Source: Lysinibacillus timonensis
Lineage (GTDB): Bacteria; Bacillota; Bacilli; Bacillales_A; Planococcaceae
Direction of reading: 5' to 3'
Length of the DNA stretch: 64,000 nucleotides
Assembly (NCBI RefSeq): GCF_900291985.1
Contig: NZ_LT985980.1
Coordinates: 3,742,001 to 3,806,000 of the forward strand
Shown: piece after piece, positions 18,098 to 28,189 of the stretch
Position numbering within the stretch: position 1 is the stretch's first letter
Layout: the number at the start of each line of letters is the position of its first letter
Made by a program: the position numbers and the translations under genes
Notes under the pieces: model-generated
What the model was told of the DNA's origin: nothing
Seen by the model: only the letters and a program-made list of their open reading frames with translations
The model's database searches: none

Positions 18098-19072
18098 ATG
18101 ACAATCGCAACAACAATAACCATTTTAGCAATTTCATTTATTATATCTGTGGTACTTGCTCCAATTTTAATTCCAATATTACGGAGATTAAAGTTTGGTC
18201 AGAGTATAAGAGAAGAGGGCCCACAATCTCACATGAAAAAAGCCGGGACCCCAACAATGGGTGGCATTATTTTCCTAATTTCAATCATCGCGACAACTGT
18301 CATTGTTGGAAACCTATATAATGTGTTTACGACACATTCGGTGGTAATGTTGCTTGTACTATGTGGATTCGGACTAATTGGTTTTCTAGACGATGGTATT
18401 AAAGTCATATTTAAACGCAATTTAGGACTAACATCACTACAAAAACTCATCGGTCAAATCATCATTTCAATTTTATCGTTTTTACTTTTACGATTAGGTG
18501 CATTTGAAACATCTATCACAATACCTTTTATCGATTGGTCAATGGATTTAGGAATAGTTTATGTAGGATTTTTAATTTTCTGGCTCGTAGGCTTCTCAAA
18601 TGCAGTCAACTTAACAGATGGGCTAGATGGTTTAGTGGCAGGAACAGCATCAATTGCTTTTACGGCATTTGGAGTAATTGCCTTATTTAATGAACAAATA
18701 GATGTGGCTATATTTACGTTTGCTGTAACGGGTGCTTTACTTGGATTTTTACTGTTTAATGCAAATCCTGCAAAAGTCTTTATGGGTGATACGGGTTCCC
18801 TCGCTTTAGGGGGTTCCCTTGCACTAGTATCTATTCTCGTTAAAGAAGAACTACTATTACTCATCATTGGGTTAATCTTTGTTATTGAAACTTTGTCTGT
18901 CATTTTGCAAGTTGCGAGTTTTAAATTGAGAGGGAAACGAATATTTAAAATGAGTCCTATCCATCATCATTTCGAATTATCTGGATGGTCAGAAAGAAAA
19001 GTCGTATTGGTCTTTTGGTTTACGGCATTAATAGTTGCATTAATAGGTGTTTTATCGGAGGCATTAGCATGA
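18098..19072 (+). CDS. mraY: Phospho-N-acetylmuramoyl-pentapeptide transferase
   Basis: A 324-residue, ten-helix integral membrane enzyme that makes lipid I from UDP-MurNAc-pentapeptide and undecaprenyl phosphate. Catalytic Asp residues are in FLDDGIKV and NLTDGLDGL, and the uridine-site [14 protein letters not shown] and C-terminal HHHFELSGW motifs are present. ATG with AAAGGAGAT upstream. The stop overlaps the murD ATG (ATGA). Confidence 0.97.
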   Translation: MTIATTITILAISFIISVVLAPILIPILRRLKFGQSIREEGPQSHMKKAGTPTMGGIIFLISIIATTVIVGNLYNVFTTHSVVMLLVLCGFGLIGFLDDGIKVIFKRNLGLTSLQKLIGQIIISILSFLLLRLGAFETSITIPFIDWSMDLGIVYVGFLIFWLVGFSNAVNLTDGLDGLVAGTASIAFTAFGVIALFNEQIDVAIFTFAVTGALLGFLLFNANPAKVFMGDTGSLALGGSLALVSILVKEELLLLIIGLIFVIETLSVILQVASFKLRGKRIFKMSPIHHHFELSGWSERKVVLVFWFTALIVALIGVLSEALA

Positions 19073-20418
19073 TTCAAAATACAGATTTACAACATAAAAA
19101 AGTGTTAGTTCTTGGCTTAGCAAAAAGCGGAGTAGCAGCTGCAGAGCTACTACATGAATTAGGGGCATTTGTAACAGTTAACGACTCTAAACCATTTGAA
19201 GAAAATCCACAAGCCCAAAGTCTGTTACAAAAGGGCATTACGGTAATATGTGGACGGCACCCGGAAAATTTACTTGATGAAGGTTTTGAATTAATTGTTA
19301 AAAATCCTGGTATACCTTATCACAACCCAATTATTCAAGATGCATTGAATCGCAAGTTGACAGTGATCACAGAGGTCGAATTAGCTTATTTAATCAGTGA
19401 GGCACCCTTTATCGGAATTACTGGTACAAATGGAAAAACGACAACAACTACATTAATATATGAAATGTTAAGAAATGGTGAAAGAAATCCACTTATTGCA
19501 GGAAATATTGGGACGGTTGCATGTGGTGTTGCAAAAGAGGCTACAGCTGACCAAGTAATTGTAACGGAATTATCATCTTTTCAATTAATGGGTATTCAAA
19601 AATTTAAACCAAAAATTGCAGTTCTTACGAATTTATATGATGCCCATTTAGACTATCATGGGACGTTTGAGGAATATGCAGAAGCAAAATTTAATATTAC
19701 AAGGAACCAGGATTCGTCCGATTATTTAATTTATAATGACAAGCAGGAAATACTTAAAAAGTATGTAAATGAATCAAAAGCTAAAAAAATTCCATTTAAT
19801 GCGGATGAGCGAACTATCGACGGAATTAGTGCTGATGAAAATATCATTTATTGGCAAGGTGAGCCTTTCATCAACCGTTCCATTATTGTACTTCCAGGAA
19901 AACATAATTTAGAGAATATATTGGCAGCCATTGCTTCGTGTCTGATTTATGGCTGTGAAAAGGACAAAATTGAAGAAGTATTAAAAACGTTTACAGGTGT
20001 TCGACATCGAACTCAGTTTGTTCGTGATTGGCAAGGTCGAAAAATTTACAATGATTCAAAAGCAACAAATTGTCTAGCTACTAAGGTGGCACTTGAAGCG
20101 TTTAATCAACCAACCATTTTATTAGCTGGTGGTTTAGATCGTGGACACTCTTTTGAAGAACTAAGGAATTCAATGGAGAATGTGGAAAGTGTCGTAGCGT
20201 TTGGTCAAACAGCTACAAGATTCATTGAATTTGCAAAATCTTGTGGTGTAGAAAATACGATCCAAGCAGAAAATGTGGAAGATGCAGTTTTAAAGGCAGC
20301 TAATATTTCACATGCAGGAGATGTTATTTTACTATCTCCTGCATGTGCTAGCTGGGACCAATATCCGAATTTTGAAACACGTGGGGATTTATTCATTGAC
20401 GCCGTAATGAAGTTATAA
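19069..20418 (+). CDS. murD: UDP-N-acetylmuramoylalanine--D-glutamate ligase
   Basis: A 449-residue Mur ligase that adds D-Glu to UDP-MurNAc-L-Ala. N-terminal Rossmann-like UDP site ([17 protein letters not shown]), central ATP loop [11 protein letters not shown], then the RHRTQFV and ATNCLAT segments of the C-terminal domains. ATG at 19069 overlaps the mraY stop and has CGGAGG 7 bases upstream. It is the only Mur ligase in the cluster; murE is absent upstream. Confidence 0.97.
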   Translation: MIQNTDLQHKKVLVLGLAKSGVAAAELLHELGAFVTVNDSKPFEENPQAQSLLQKGITVICGRHPENLLDEGFELIVKNPGIPYHNPIIQDALNRKLTVITEVELAYLISEAPFIGITGTNGKTTTTTLIYEMLRNGERNPLIAGNIGTVACGVAKEATADQVIVTELSSFQLMGIQKFKPKIAVLTNLYDAHLDYHGTFEEYAEAKFNITRNQDSSDYLIYNDKQEILKKYVNESKAKKIPFNADERTIDGISADENIIYWQGEPFINRSIIVLPGKHNLENILAAIASCLIYGCEKDKIEEVLKTFTGVRHRTQFVRDWQGRKIYNDSKATNCLATKVALEAFNQPTILLAGGLDRGHSFEELRNSMENVESVVAFGQTATRFIEFAKSCGVENTIQAENVEDAVLKAANISHAGDVILLSPACASWDQYPNFETRGDLFIDAVMKL

Positions 20419-20506
20419 CAATTTAAATTTTAGTACCCTTAAGAATTATTCAAGGTAATTGGTTTGTCTTTTAATTTAATTAGTAATTAGGGAAAGGATG
20501 CCTTAA

Positions 20507-21595
20507 CTGAAGTTTACTTTAAAGAGGCTTTTTATAACCTCCGCAATATTACTATCAGTAGTTGGGATTTTATTTATTTATTCTGCTGGTACATATTGGA
20601 GTTCAGTGCATTACGAAGGGGAAATGCCATTTTACATTAGGCAATCTATTTACTTAGTCATAGCCATCGGTGTTTTTGTAACAATTGCTAATATGCCAGT
20701 ATTTAAAGAGGAAAAGACTTGGATAACACTTTATGTCATTTCTTTGTTTTTACTTATATTAGTTTTAATTCCAGGTATTGGGCTTTCCCGTAATGGTTCA
20801 CAAAGCTGGATTGGTCTTGGTCCATTGACAATGCAACCAGCAGAATTAGTAAAAATTACGACTTTAATGTACTTAAGTTTTTTACTGAGCAAGGTTAGAA
20901 ATGACCAGAGAGTTGTTCAATTGAAGCATTTCTTAATCATTTTCATTCCATGTGCTTTGATCATGTTGCAACCTGATTTTGGTTCAGTATTTATATTAGT
21001 TGTGTCGGCCTTTATATTATTATTTATTGCGCGGTATCCTGTTAAGTTATATGTGTCAGTGATTGTTTTTGGTGTTCTTGGGCTAGTAGGACTAATCCTA
21101 TCAGCGCCATATCGATTACAACGAATTTTTGCATTCATTGACCCATGGGCTGACCCGTTAGGAGCAGGATTCCAAGGCGTTCAATCTATGCTAGCAATAG
21201 GCCCTGCAGGGTTGTTAGGACATGGATTTGGTGACAGTAGACAAAAGTTTTTGTATCTCCCAGAACCACAAAACGATTTTATATTTTCAATAATTTTAGA
21301 GGAAATTGGATTTTTTGGTGGTTGTGTTGTGCTAGCTTTATTTGGATTGTTTATATATTCAGGAATAGGGCTAGCGATACAATCAACTTTAAGCTCCCAT
21401 TTCTATGCGATTATATCACTTGTCTGCATGATTGGATTTCAAGCATGTTTAAATATAGGTGTTGTTATTGGGTTAATACCTGTTACAGGTGTAACACTAC
21501 CGTTTATAAGTTATGGTGGTACGTCGCTAATGATTATTTGGTTTATAGTAGCAGTCGTTGTTTGTTTTTCAAACCGAACGGAAACAATAAAATAA
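20507..21595 (+). CDS. spoVE: SpoVE/FtsW-type lipid II polymerase (SEDS), CTG start
   Basis: A 362-residue, ten-helix SEDS glycosyltransferase. The family signatures RNGSQSWIGLG, QPAELVKI, APYRLQRIFAFIDPW, LPEPQNDFIF and TGVTLPFISYGG are present. The position after murD, and the neighbouring spoVD, favour SpoVE. The frame is open back to a TAA at 20504-20506 and the first plausible start is CTG at 20507, with GGAAAGG 8 bases upstream and the expected first transmembrane helix following directly. Starting at the next GTG (20606) would delete that helix. murG and murB, which follow spoVE in B. subtilis, are absent; divIB starts 29 bases later. Confidence 0.9.
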   Translation: MKFTLKRLFITSAILLSVVGILFIYSAGTYWSSVHYEGEMPFYIRQSIYLVIAIGVFVTIANMPVFKEEKTWITLYVISLFLLILVLIPGIGLSRNGSQSWIGLGPLTMQPAELVKITTLMYLSFLLSKVRNDQRVVQLKHFLIIFIPCALIMLQPDFGSVFILVVSAFILLFIARYPVKLYVSVIVFGVLGLVGLILSAPYRLQRIFAFIDPWADPLGAGFQGVQSMLAIGPAGLLGHGFGDSRQKFLYLPEPQNDFIFSIILEEIGFFGGCVVLALFGLFIYSGIGLAIQSTLSSHFYAIISLVCMIGFQACLNIGVVIGLIPVTGVTLPFISYGGTSLMIIWFIVAVVVCFSNRTETIK

Positions 21596-21624
21596 TAAGT
21601 AAATAAAAGGAAGGGGGAGTAAAA

Positions 21625-22491
21625 ATGGAGAAAGTAATTGATATAGAGGATCGCATACCCACACTCAAAGAAAAAAGAAGAAGAAGAACAAATAAGAAAT
21701 TCATTTTGCTAATTACATTATTTTTTCTAACTTTATTTTTACTCCTTTATTTCCAATCTCCTTATAGTGATATTAAAGCAATAGAAGTACAAGGATCTGA
21801 TCTAGTTGAAAAAGAGGTATATCTTAAACAGTCGGACTTAGAAATTGGACAATCTATGTGGAGTATTCGTGAAAAAGAGATAGAGGATAAAATTCAGGAG
21901 TTAGAATGGGTTAAAAACGTTGATGTAAACAGACATTGGTTAACAACAGTGGAAATAAGAGTAGAAGAATGGCAGAAGGTTGCTTATATTGCTATGGATA
22001 ATTCTTATTATCCAATTTTAGAAAACGGTGTCATTTTTAAAGAAATGAGCGAGAACGCTCCAATTGATGCGCCTATTTTTTTGCAGTTTGAAGATAGTAG
22101 TATGAGAAAGCGATTGTTAAAAGAGCTAGCTGAACTGGACTCGTCAGTCTTGGCACTTATCTCCCAAATCAATTCAACTCCAACAAGCTCAGACCCCTAT
22201 GCAATAACCCTTTTTATGAACGATGGTTATGAAGTGAGGGCGGAGATTACAACGCTATCAGAAAAATTAAATTATTATCCTTCAATAGTTGCACAGATTG
22301 AAAGTGCTGGGGAATTTGAGAAAGGGATTATTGATATTGAAGTTGGCACCTATTATCGCTCGTACTCCGAAGAATATACTATCGAAGAAACTGATACTAC
22401 TTCAGAGAGTGACTCTAGTATAGACGGAGAAATACCATCAGCAACAGTTGAGGTAGATGCAGGTGGACAGGAAGTGTTCGCAAATGAGTAG
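21625..22491 (+). CDS. divIB: Cell division protein DivIB/FtsQ
   Basis: A 288-residue bitopic protein: basic cytoplasmic N-terminus (KEKRRRRTNKK), one transmembrane helix (about 26-44), POTRA domain starting with SDIKAIEVQGSD, a beta domain, and an acidic Ser/Thr/Glu-rich extracellular tail. Part of the DivIB-FtsL-DivIC septal complex. ATG follows GGAAGGGGGAG. Its 3' end overlaps the start of ylxW by 8 bases. Confidence 0.93.
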   Translation: MEKVIDIEDRIPTLKEKRRRRTNKKFILLITLFFLTLFLLLYFQSPYSDIKAIEVQGSDLVEKEVYLKQSDLEIGQSMWSIREKEIEDKIQELEWVKNVDVNRHWLTTVEIRVEEWQKVAYIAMDNSYYPILENGVIFKEMSENAPIDAPIFLQFEDSSMRKRLLKELAELDSSVLALISQINSTPTSSDPYAITLFMNDGYEVRAEITTLSEKLNYYPSIVAQIESAGEFEKGIIDIEVGTYYRSYSEEYTIEETDTTSESDSSIDGEIPSATVEVDAGGQEVFANE

Positions 22492-23197
22492 TAAAAAATA
22501 TATGAGACCACCTTCAAAAAAACAATTCCTTATTTTAATTGTATGTATCGTTACAGGATTTATTATAGGATATTCGTATAATTTATCTAAAGATAATAAG
22601 CGAATATCAAGTCCCTATATTAATCAGGGCGAATCATTTCGTGAAGAACTAATATTACAGCAAGAAAGAAATAAAGAATTAACCGAAGAATTAAATCTCC
22701 TTCAAAATAAAATACGAGATTATGAAAAATCCTTCGCATCAAATAAAGATGAATACGAATTACTTGTTCAGGATGCAGAAAAACTACGTTTATTGTTAGG
22801 TGAAATACCGGGCGTGGGACAAGGTATTCGTGTTACCTTAAATGATGCTGAGTATAATCCAAATATACCCAACCCTAATGAATACATTGTACATGAAAGT
22901 CACATTTTTAAAATTATTAATGAGCTGAAAATTTCTGGTGCTGAAGCAATTTCAATCAACGGGCAAAGGCTAAAATCGAATTCTTATATTAATTGTACAG
23001 GCCCTGTCATAACAATTGATGGAAATAAATATCCTGCTCCATTCGTAATAGAAGCTGTAGGAAATCCTGAAACTTTAATTGCCTCATTACAAATTGTGGG
23101 TGGTGTTTTCGATCAATTAGTGAACGAACAGATTGTTGTAACAATTGAACAAAGTGGGCAAATCATGATGCCATCCATAAACGATAATCAGAGTTAA
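22484..23197 (+). CDS. ylxW: DUF881 family protein YlxW
   Basis: A 237-residue protein: basic N-terminus, transmembrane helix (about 14-33), coiled coil (about 55-95), then the extracellular DUF881 domain with SGAEAISINGQRL. Two DUF881 paralogues next to sbp are the ylxW-ylxX pair of B. subtilis; function unknown but always linked to division genes. ATG at 22484 overlaps the end of divIB and is preferred over an upstream in-frame start deep inside divIB. Confidence 0.87.
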   Translation: MSSKKYMRPPSKKQFLILIVCIVTGFIIGYSYNLSKDNKRISSPYINQGESFREELILQQERNKELTEELNLLQNKIRDYEKSFASNKDEYELLVQDAEKLRLLLGEIPGVGQGIRVTLNDAEYNPNIPNPNEYIVHESHIFKIINELKISGAEAISINGQRLKSNSYINCTGPVITIDGNKYPAPFVIEAVGNPETLIASLQIVGGVFDQLVNEQIVVTIEQSGQIMMPSINDNQS

Positions 23198-23220
23198 GCT
23201 GCATCAGGAGGGGTTCATAA

Positions 23221-23940
23221 ATGAATAAAAAGGCAGTGACCCGAATAACGATTGTATCGTTTATCGTAGGATTAATGGTTGCAGTTCAATATAATACTTT
23301 AAAAAATCCAACTGAGCGAGATACTCGAGATGCATGGGAAATTCGTCAAGAACTATCCATAGAGAAACAGCGACATTCCCAATTACTTTCAGAAATTTTA
23401 ACGTTGAATGAAATTGTTGATGAATATGAAAATACATCAAAAGGGAATCAGGGCGAAATTTTGCAAGAAACTGTTGAACAGCTTAAGCAAGAAGCAGGAT
23501 TATTAGCTGTAACTGGTCCCGGGGTCATTCTGACAATTAGTCCAGCAATGGAACTAGTTCAGTCTGGATTTAGAATTGAACCAATTTCTCCCGAATTACT
23601 ATATAGATTAATAAATGAAGTTTACCGTTTCGATGGAATGTATGTAGAAATTGATGGTCAACGAGTAGTACATACTACAGCAATCCGTGATATTAATGGA
23701 GCAACTACGGTTAATGGTATCCCAATTAGTGAAACCAATGTTGAAATCAAAGTAATCACTGAGAGCCTTGAAAAGGCAGAAAAACTATATAGTTACTTAT
23801 ATGCTTCATCATTTATGGATGCTTTTTATATTGACAATCTAAATTTAGAGATCGGTGAAGCGCAAGATAATATTACGATATCTGAATATTATGCAAACTT
23901 GTCAAACGAATATTTAACTGAAAACCAAAAAGGGGAATAG
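23221..23940 (+). CDS. ylxX: DUF881 family protein YlxX
   Basis: A 239-residue paralogue of the preceding protein with the same design: one transmembrane helix near the start (about 8-24), coiled coil (about 35-85) and DUF881 domain containing FDGMYVEIDGQRVV. ATG has AGGAGGGG upstream. Only 3 bases separate its stop from the sbp ATG, so the two are probably coupled. Confidence 0.88.
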   Translation: MNKKAVTRITIVSFIVGLMVAVQYNTLKNPTERDTRDAWEIRQELSIEKQRHSQLLSEILTLNEIVDEYENTSKGNQGEILQETVEQLKQEAGLLAVTGPGVILTISPAMELVQSGFRIEPISPELLYRLINEVYRFDGMYVEIDGQRVVHTTAIRDINGATTVNGIPISETNVEIKVITESLEKAEKLYSYLYASSFMDAFYIDNLNLEIGEAQDNITISEYYANLSNEYLTENQKGE

Positions 23941-23943
23941 CGT

Positions 23944-24315
23944 ATGTGGTTACCATTTTTAGGATTAATATTAGGACTTGCCTTAGGATTGTTAACCGAT
24001 ATACAAATTCCTTCCATGTATGAAAATTACTTATCTATTGCCGTTCTGGCAGCACTTGATACTCTATTCGGAGGTATTCGAGCTCATCTGCAACAAGTGT
24101 ATGATGATAAAGTATTCATTTCGGGATTTTTTTTCAATATCGTGTTAGCTGCAGGACTCGCCTTTTTAGGTGTTCACTTAGGAGTCGACCTGTATTTAGC
24201 TGCCATTTTTGCCTTTGGTGTCCGGCTATTCCAAAATATTGCTGTTATTCGACGAATTTTGATACAAAAATGGGATGAGAGACATATAAAAAAGGGTGAA
24301 AAAACGGTAGAATAA
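23944..24315 (+). CDS. sbp: Small basic protein Sbp (DUF1290)
   Basis: A 123-residue membrane protein with three to four hydrophobic segments and a basic C-terminus. The segment SIAVLAALDTLFGGIRAHL is typical of the DUF1290 family, called Sbp in B. subtilis and always found just before ftsA. Molecular function unknown. ATG at 23944 with AAAAGGGGAA upstream. Confidence 0.88.
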   Translation: MWLPFLGLILGLALGLLTDIQIPSMYENYLSIAVLAALDTLFGGIRAHLQQVYDDKVFISGFFFNIVLAAGLAFLGVHLGVDLYLAAIFAFGVRLFQNIAVIRRILIQKWDERHIKKGEKTVE

Positions 24316-24408
24316 CGGTAAAATCTTATAGTAAGTAGAATTTACTTAGACAATAATGATAAATTACAATAGAATGTGTGTAGGAGTTATCGAAGGAGGT
24401 GCGGTTAT

Positions 24409-25716
24409 TTGAGTAATCAAGATATTTATGTGTCATTAGATATAGGATCGTCATCTATTAAAGTTTTAATAGGTGAAGTAAATAATGAACAATTACATGT
24501 AATTGGTGTTGGTAATGTAAAATCTAATGGAATTCGAAAAGGTGCAATTGTTGATATTGACTCAACAGTTCAATCTATTCGAAAAGCTGTTGAAGAAGCA
24601 GAAAGAATGACAGGCATAAAAATTAATCAAGTTGTATTAGGTATACCTGCAAACCAAACAGCATTACAACCGGTTAAAGGTGTTGTAGCAGTTAACAGTG
24701 AAAATCGGGAAATTACAGACGATGATTTAGAAAGAGTAATTGAATCCGCACGTGTGATGTCGATTCCACCTGAACGTGAATTAGTAAATTTATTACCACG
24801 ACAATTTATTGTTGATAATTTAGATGAAATAAAAGACCCACGTGGAATGATAGGCATTCGTTTAGAAATGGATGCAACGATGATTACGACTTCAAAAACT
24901 TTATTACATAACGTATTACGTTGTGTTGAACGTGCTGGGTTGGATATTAGAGAAATATATTTACAACCATTAGCCGCTGGTTTCTTTGCTTTGACAGAGG
25001 ACGAAAAAAATCAAGGTACTGCTTTTATTGATTTAGGTGGAGGCTCAACTACAATTGGAGTTTTTGAAGATGGACTTTTAAAACATACAGGAATAATACC
25101 TGTTGGTGGAGAACATATTACTAAAGATTTATCAATTGTGTTAAAAACTACGACAGAACAAGCAGAAAAAATAAAAAAACAATATGGACATGCATTTTAT
25201 GATGACGCTTCTGAAGAGGAAATCTTTGAAGTTCCTATTTCTGGTATCGATTTAGTAGAACAATATGATCAAAAATATATTTCCGAAATTATCGGTGTTC
25301 GTTTAGAAGAGTTATTTGAATTAGTTTTAGATGAATTAGCTCGTTTAGGCGTTAGAGATTTACCAGGCGGAATCGTTATTTCTGGCGGTGTAGCAAAATT
25401 AGAGGGCGTTGCACAATTAGCTCGTCAAGTTATGCAGACGCGAGTAAGAATTTATACACCAGATTATATTGGTGTACGTGAACCGGCATACACTACTGCT
25501 GTCGGGTTAATAAAATACGCAAACCTTGAAGATGAGTTTTATGGTAGAGGTTATGACCCTCAACTGGCAGCTTATGCTCCAACATATGCACCAGCTGGGG
25601 CAAGTACAACTACTCCTCCTAAAAAACATTTAAATTCTACTGAAAAAGCCGATAATAGTAATAAAACAGGTGTCATCAACAAAGCAAAGAAACTATTTGA
25701 TAAGTTTTTTGAATAA
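24409..25716 (+). CDS. ftsA: Cell division protein FtsA
   Basis: A 435-residue actin-like ATPase that tethers FtsZ to the membrane. Phosphate-binding loops YVSLDIGSSSIKVLIGE and FIDLGGGSTTIGV, the 1C domain between them, and a C-terminal amphipathic helix (NKAKKLFDKFFE) are visible after a Pro/Ala/Thr-rich linker. TTG at 24409 follows GAAGGAGGTG by 7 bases; the in-frame ATG at 24376 lies before that site. ftsZ follows after 51 bases. Confidence 0.96.
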   Translation: MSNQDIYVSLDIGSSSIKVLIGEVNNEQLHVIGVGNVKSNGIRKGAIVDIDSTVQSIRKAVEEAERMTGIKINQVVLGIPANQTALQPVKGVVAVNSENREITDDDLERVIESARVMSIPPERELVNLLPRQFIVDNLDEIKDPRGMIGIRLEMDATMITTSKTLLHNVLRCVERAGLDIREIYLQPLAAGFFALTEDEKNQGTAFIDLGGGSTTIGVFEDGLLKHTGIIPVGGEHITKDLSIVLKTTTEQAEKIKKQYGHAFYDDASEEEIFEVPISGIDLVEQYDQKYISEIIGVRLEELFELVLDELARLGVRDLPGGIVISGGVAKLEGVAQLARQVMQTRVRIYTPDYIGVREPAYTTAVGLIKYANLEDEFYGRGYDPQLAAYAPTYAPAGASTTTPPKKHLNSTEKADNSNKTGVINKAKKLFDKFFE

Positions 25717-25767
25717 CAGCAACGTACAAGTGTATTTATACAGACTAGTGTGGTAGGAGGAAAAATA

Positions 25768-26904
25768 ATGTTGGAATTTGATACAAGTATCGACCAGCTA
25801 GCTAACATCAAGGTTATTGGAGTTGGTGGCGGCGGTAATAACGCAGTAAATAGAATGATTGAACATGGAGTTCAAGGTGTTGACTTCATAGCAGTAAACA
25901 CAGATGCTCAAGCTTTAAATCTATCAAAAGCTGAATATAGATTACAGATTGGTAATAAATTGACACGTGGTTTAGGTGCTGGAGCAAACCCAGAAGTAGG
26001 GAAAAAAGCGGCAGAAGAAAGCCGTGAACAAATCGAAGAAGTTCTTCGTGGTGCGGATATGGTATTCGTAACGGCTGGAATGGGTGGAGGTACAGGTACA
26101 GGTGCTGCACCTGTTATTGCATCAATAGCTCGTGATTTAGGAGCATTAACGGTAGGTGTAGTAACACGACCGTTCTCATTTGAAGGAAAAAAACGCCAAA
26201 CGCAAGCAGTTGGTGGAATTTCTGCAATGAAAGAAGCTGTAGATACACTAATTGTTATTCCAAACGATAAGTTACTTCAAATTGTTGATAAAAACACTCC
26301 AATGCTTGAAGCGTTCAGAGAAGCAGACAATGTTTTAAGACAAGGTGTTCAAGGTATTTCAGACTTAATTGCAACACCAGGACTAATAAACTTGGACTTT
26401 GCTGATGTAAAAACGATTATGTCTGACAAAGGATCTGCACTTATGGGTATTGGTATTGCAACAGGCGAGAATCGTGCAACTGAAGCTGCTAAAAAGGCAA
26501 TCTCAAGTCCATTATTGGAAACTTCAATTGATGGGGCTAAGGGCGTTATTATGAACATTACGGGTGGTTCAAACTTAAGTCTATTTGAAGTTCAAGAAGC
26601 TGCCGACATAGTTGCTTCTGCTTCGGATGAAGAAGTAAACATGATATTTGGATCTGTCATTAATGAAAATCTTAACGATGAGATTATCGTTACTGTCATT
26701 GCAACAGGGTTCACAGAGGATCTTAGTCAACCGCCACAAAAAGCTAGGTTAAATGGAACAGTTCGAAATACACAGCAACCGGTACGTGAACGTGTAGAGC
26801 CAACAAATCAGGCTGAACCTGTTAGAACAAACCAAACTATACAACCTCAGGAAGACCAATTAGAAATTCCAACATTTTTACGTAATCGTAATAGAAATCG
26901 TTAA
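25768..26904 (+). CDS. ftsZ: Cell division GTPase FtsZ
   Basis: A 378-residue tubulin homologue that forms the Z ring. Nucleotide motifs [12 protein letters not shown] and [14 protein letters not shown], the T7 loop [11 protein letters not shown], a variable linker rich in Gln/Arg/Thr and the C-terminal partner-binding peptide [17 protein letters not shown] at 25768 has GTAGGAGG 7 bases upstream. It ends the division operon at a strong terminator. Confidence 0.98.
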   Translation: MLEFDTSIDQLANIKVIGVGGGGNNAVNRMIEHGVQGVDFIAVNTDAQALNLSKAEYRLQIGNKLTRGLGAGANPEVGKKAAEESREQIEEVLRGADMVFVTAGMGGGTGTGAAPVIASIARDLGALTVGVVTRPFSFEGKKRQTQAVGGISAMKEAVDTLIVIPNDKLLQIVDKNTPMLEAFREADNVLRQGVQGISDLIATPGLINLDFADVKTIMSDKGSALMGIGIATGENRATEAAKKAISSPLLETSIDGAKGVIMNITGGSNLSLFEVQEAADIVASASDEEVNMIFGSVINENLNDEIIVTVIATGFTEDLSQPPQKARLNGTVRNTQQPVRERVEPTNQAEPVRTNQTIQPQEDQLEIPTFLRNRNRNR

Positions 26905-26915
26905 TATTCTTTTAC

Positions 26916-26946
26916 AAAAACCGTCTCGTAATGAGACGGTTTTTTT
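26916..26946 (+). terminator. ftsZ terminator
   Basis: An 8-bp GC-rich stem (26920-26927 with 26933-26940) extended by A-T pairs, followed by seven T, 12 bases after the ftsZ stop. It closes the division and cell-wall cluster. Confidence 0.93.
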
Positions 26947-27330
26947 ATACTAAAAAGATCCCCTTAATAGATATTTATGTTTTTTTACCTTCAACACAAA
27001 CCTGCATAGCATTGAGCATTAGACAACACAACTAACTAGGGATTTTCAAGTAAGAGCAATCTAGTAGCTTGTATAATGCTAGATGACACTCCAACCTATT
27101 TTTATTACGCTATTCTATCACGAAACAATCTAACATAAGCTGACAAAATGGTAAATACATTTAGCTTATTATCCTCCTGAAATTTCATAAATCGTTATTG
27201 AGAAAAAACGACTGTGTCGATTTTATATTTATTATGAGAACCATTGTCTAAAAGATTTTCAGTTTGAGTACGACAGTTTGACAATTTCTACATCATTGTA
27301 GTGTTAATCTATCCATAGGAGGACGCTAAA
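26947..27330. other. 384-base intergenic region before spoIIGA
   Basis: No convincing gene on either strand. On the minus strand an AGGAGG at about 27173-27178 is followed only by a 16-codon open frame, too short to call. In B. subtilis the protease gene bpr and other genes lie between ftsZ and spoIIGA; none is here. The right-hand 120 bases hold possible Spo0A boxes and the spoIIG promoter region, described separately. Confidence 0.6.
27212..27310 (+). promoter_or_regulatory. Putative Spo0A-controlled spoIIG promoter region
   Basis: TTGACA at 27278-27283 and TAATCT at 27305-27310 are 21 bases apart, wider than the normal 17. The B. subtilis spoIIG promoter is known for such an over-long spacer that needs Spo0A. 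On the minus strand two Spo0A-box-like heptamers, TGTCAAA and TGTCGTA, are tandem across the -35 (about 27270-27284), and TGTCGAT is at 27215. The short distance to the ribosome site (from 27317) is a weakness. Confidence 0.4.
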
Positions 27331-28155
27331 ATGATTGGAGAATTACTCGTACTATACAATACGTTATTTAATTATTTATTATTAAAATTTACACAAGAAA
27401 TAACGGGTGTGTATGTCAAACGAAGTAGGTTGATCCTCAGTGCATTTTGTAGCGGACTTATCGCAAGTATTTTGCATCATTCTTTACTTGGAGCTGTGCT
27501 TAGTTTCGTCATTCTAATTGGGGTAGCGTTTTCATTTAAAATTCAATCTCTATACAAACAAGGAACTGTACTATTTATTGCAACATTTTTTCTAGGTGGA
27601 TTATTAACGAGCTTAATGCCTTTTTTACTGAACCAATCTGATTTTCTTTTCTTCATATTCTGTACGTCAATTGCATTCATAAGTTTAACTGCTATTCATG
27701 TAAAGTGGAGAAATATGAAACAAGAGAAAATACAGTTCTCGTTTGTTGTTGAATGTGAATTAGTACTTTTGCAAAAAGCATATCAAATAAGAGGTTTTAT
27801 TGATACAGGTAATGAAGCTGTGGAGCCGCTGAGTCAAAAACCAGTGCACTTCCTCTCATACAATGCTGTTTCAAAAAATCTACCTAATGATTTTCATGAT
27901 GCTTTGCTAAAATGGGATGAAAATAATCCTTATAAGTTAGATATGTTTCCATCTGCTGTATACCCCAAAATTCGAATTTTGACACTCTCCACTGTGCAAA
28001 AAGAGAAGTCCACAGTTCTTGCATTTCGATTTGATCGACTGAAAATAAGTGGAACTACAAATAAAGAAATCTATGATGAATATGTTGTATTTACTAGGAA
28101 TGAGTCCAAGTATCCACAAGATGCACAAATGATATTACACGTTTTAGCGCTTTAA
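27331..28155 (+). CDS. spoIIGA: Pro-sigma-E processing protease SpoIIGA
   Basis: A 274-residue membrane aspartic protease of the sporulation septum. About five transmembrane helices in residues 1-125, then a cytoplasmic protease domain with the catalytic Asp in FIDTGNEAVEPLS (Asp158). It cleaves the pro-sequence of sigma-E after a signal from SpoIIR. Start ATG has AGGAGG upstream. Somewhat shorter than the B. subtilis protein (309). sigE follows after 34 bases, the classical spoIIG operon. Confidence 0.93.
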   Translation: MIGELLVLYNTLFNYLLLKFTQEITGVYVKRSRLILSAFCSGLIASILHHSLLGAVLSFVILIGVAFSFKIQSLYKQGTVLFIATFFLGGLLTSLMPFLLNQSDFLFFIFCTSIAFISLTAIHVKWRNMKQEKIQFSFVVECELVLLQKAYQIRGFIDTGNEAVEPLSQKPVHFLSYNAVSKNLPNDFHDALLKWDENNPYKLDMFPSAVYPKIRILTLSTVQKEKSTVLAFRFDRLKISGTTNKEIYDEYVVFTRNESKYPQDAQMILHVLAL

Positions 28156-28189
28156 CTAACTTCAAGTTATTCATAAAGGGGGAAAATGA

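Noticed and set aside
27160-27180. Minus-strand AGGAGG followed by an ATG in the ftsZ-spoIIGA gap
   Set aside because: The frame closes after 16 codons, spacing is about 12 bases and nothing recognisable is encoded; chance match in AT-rich DNA.
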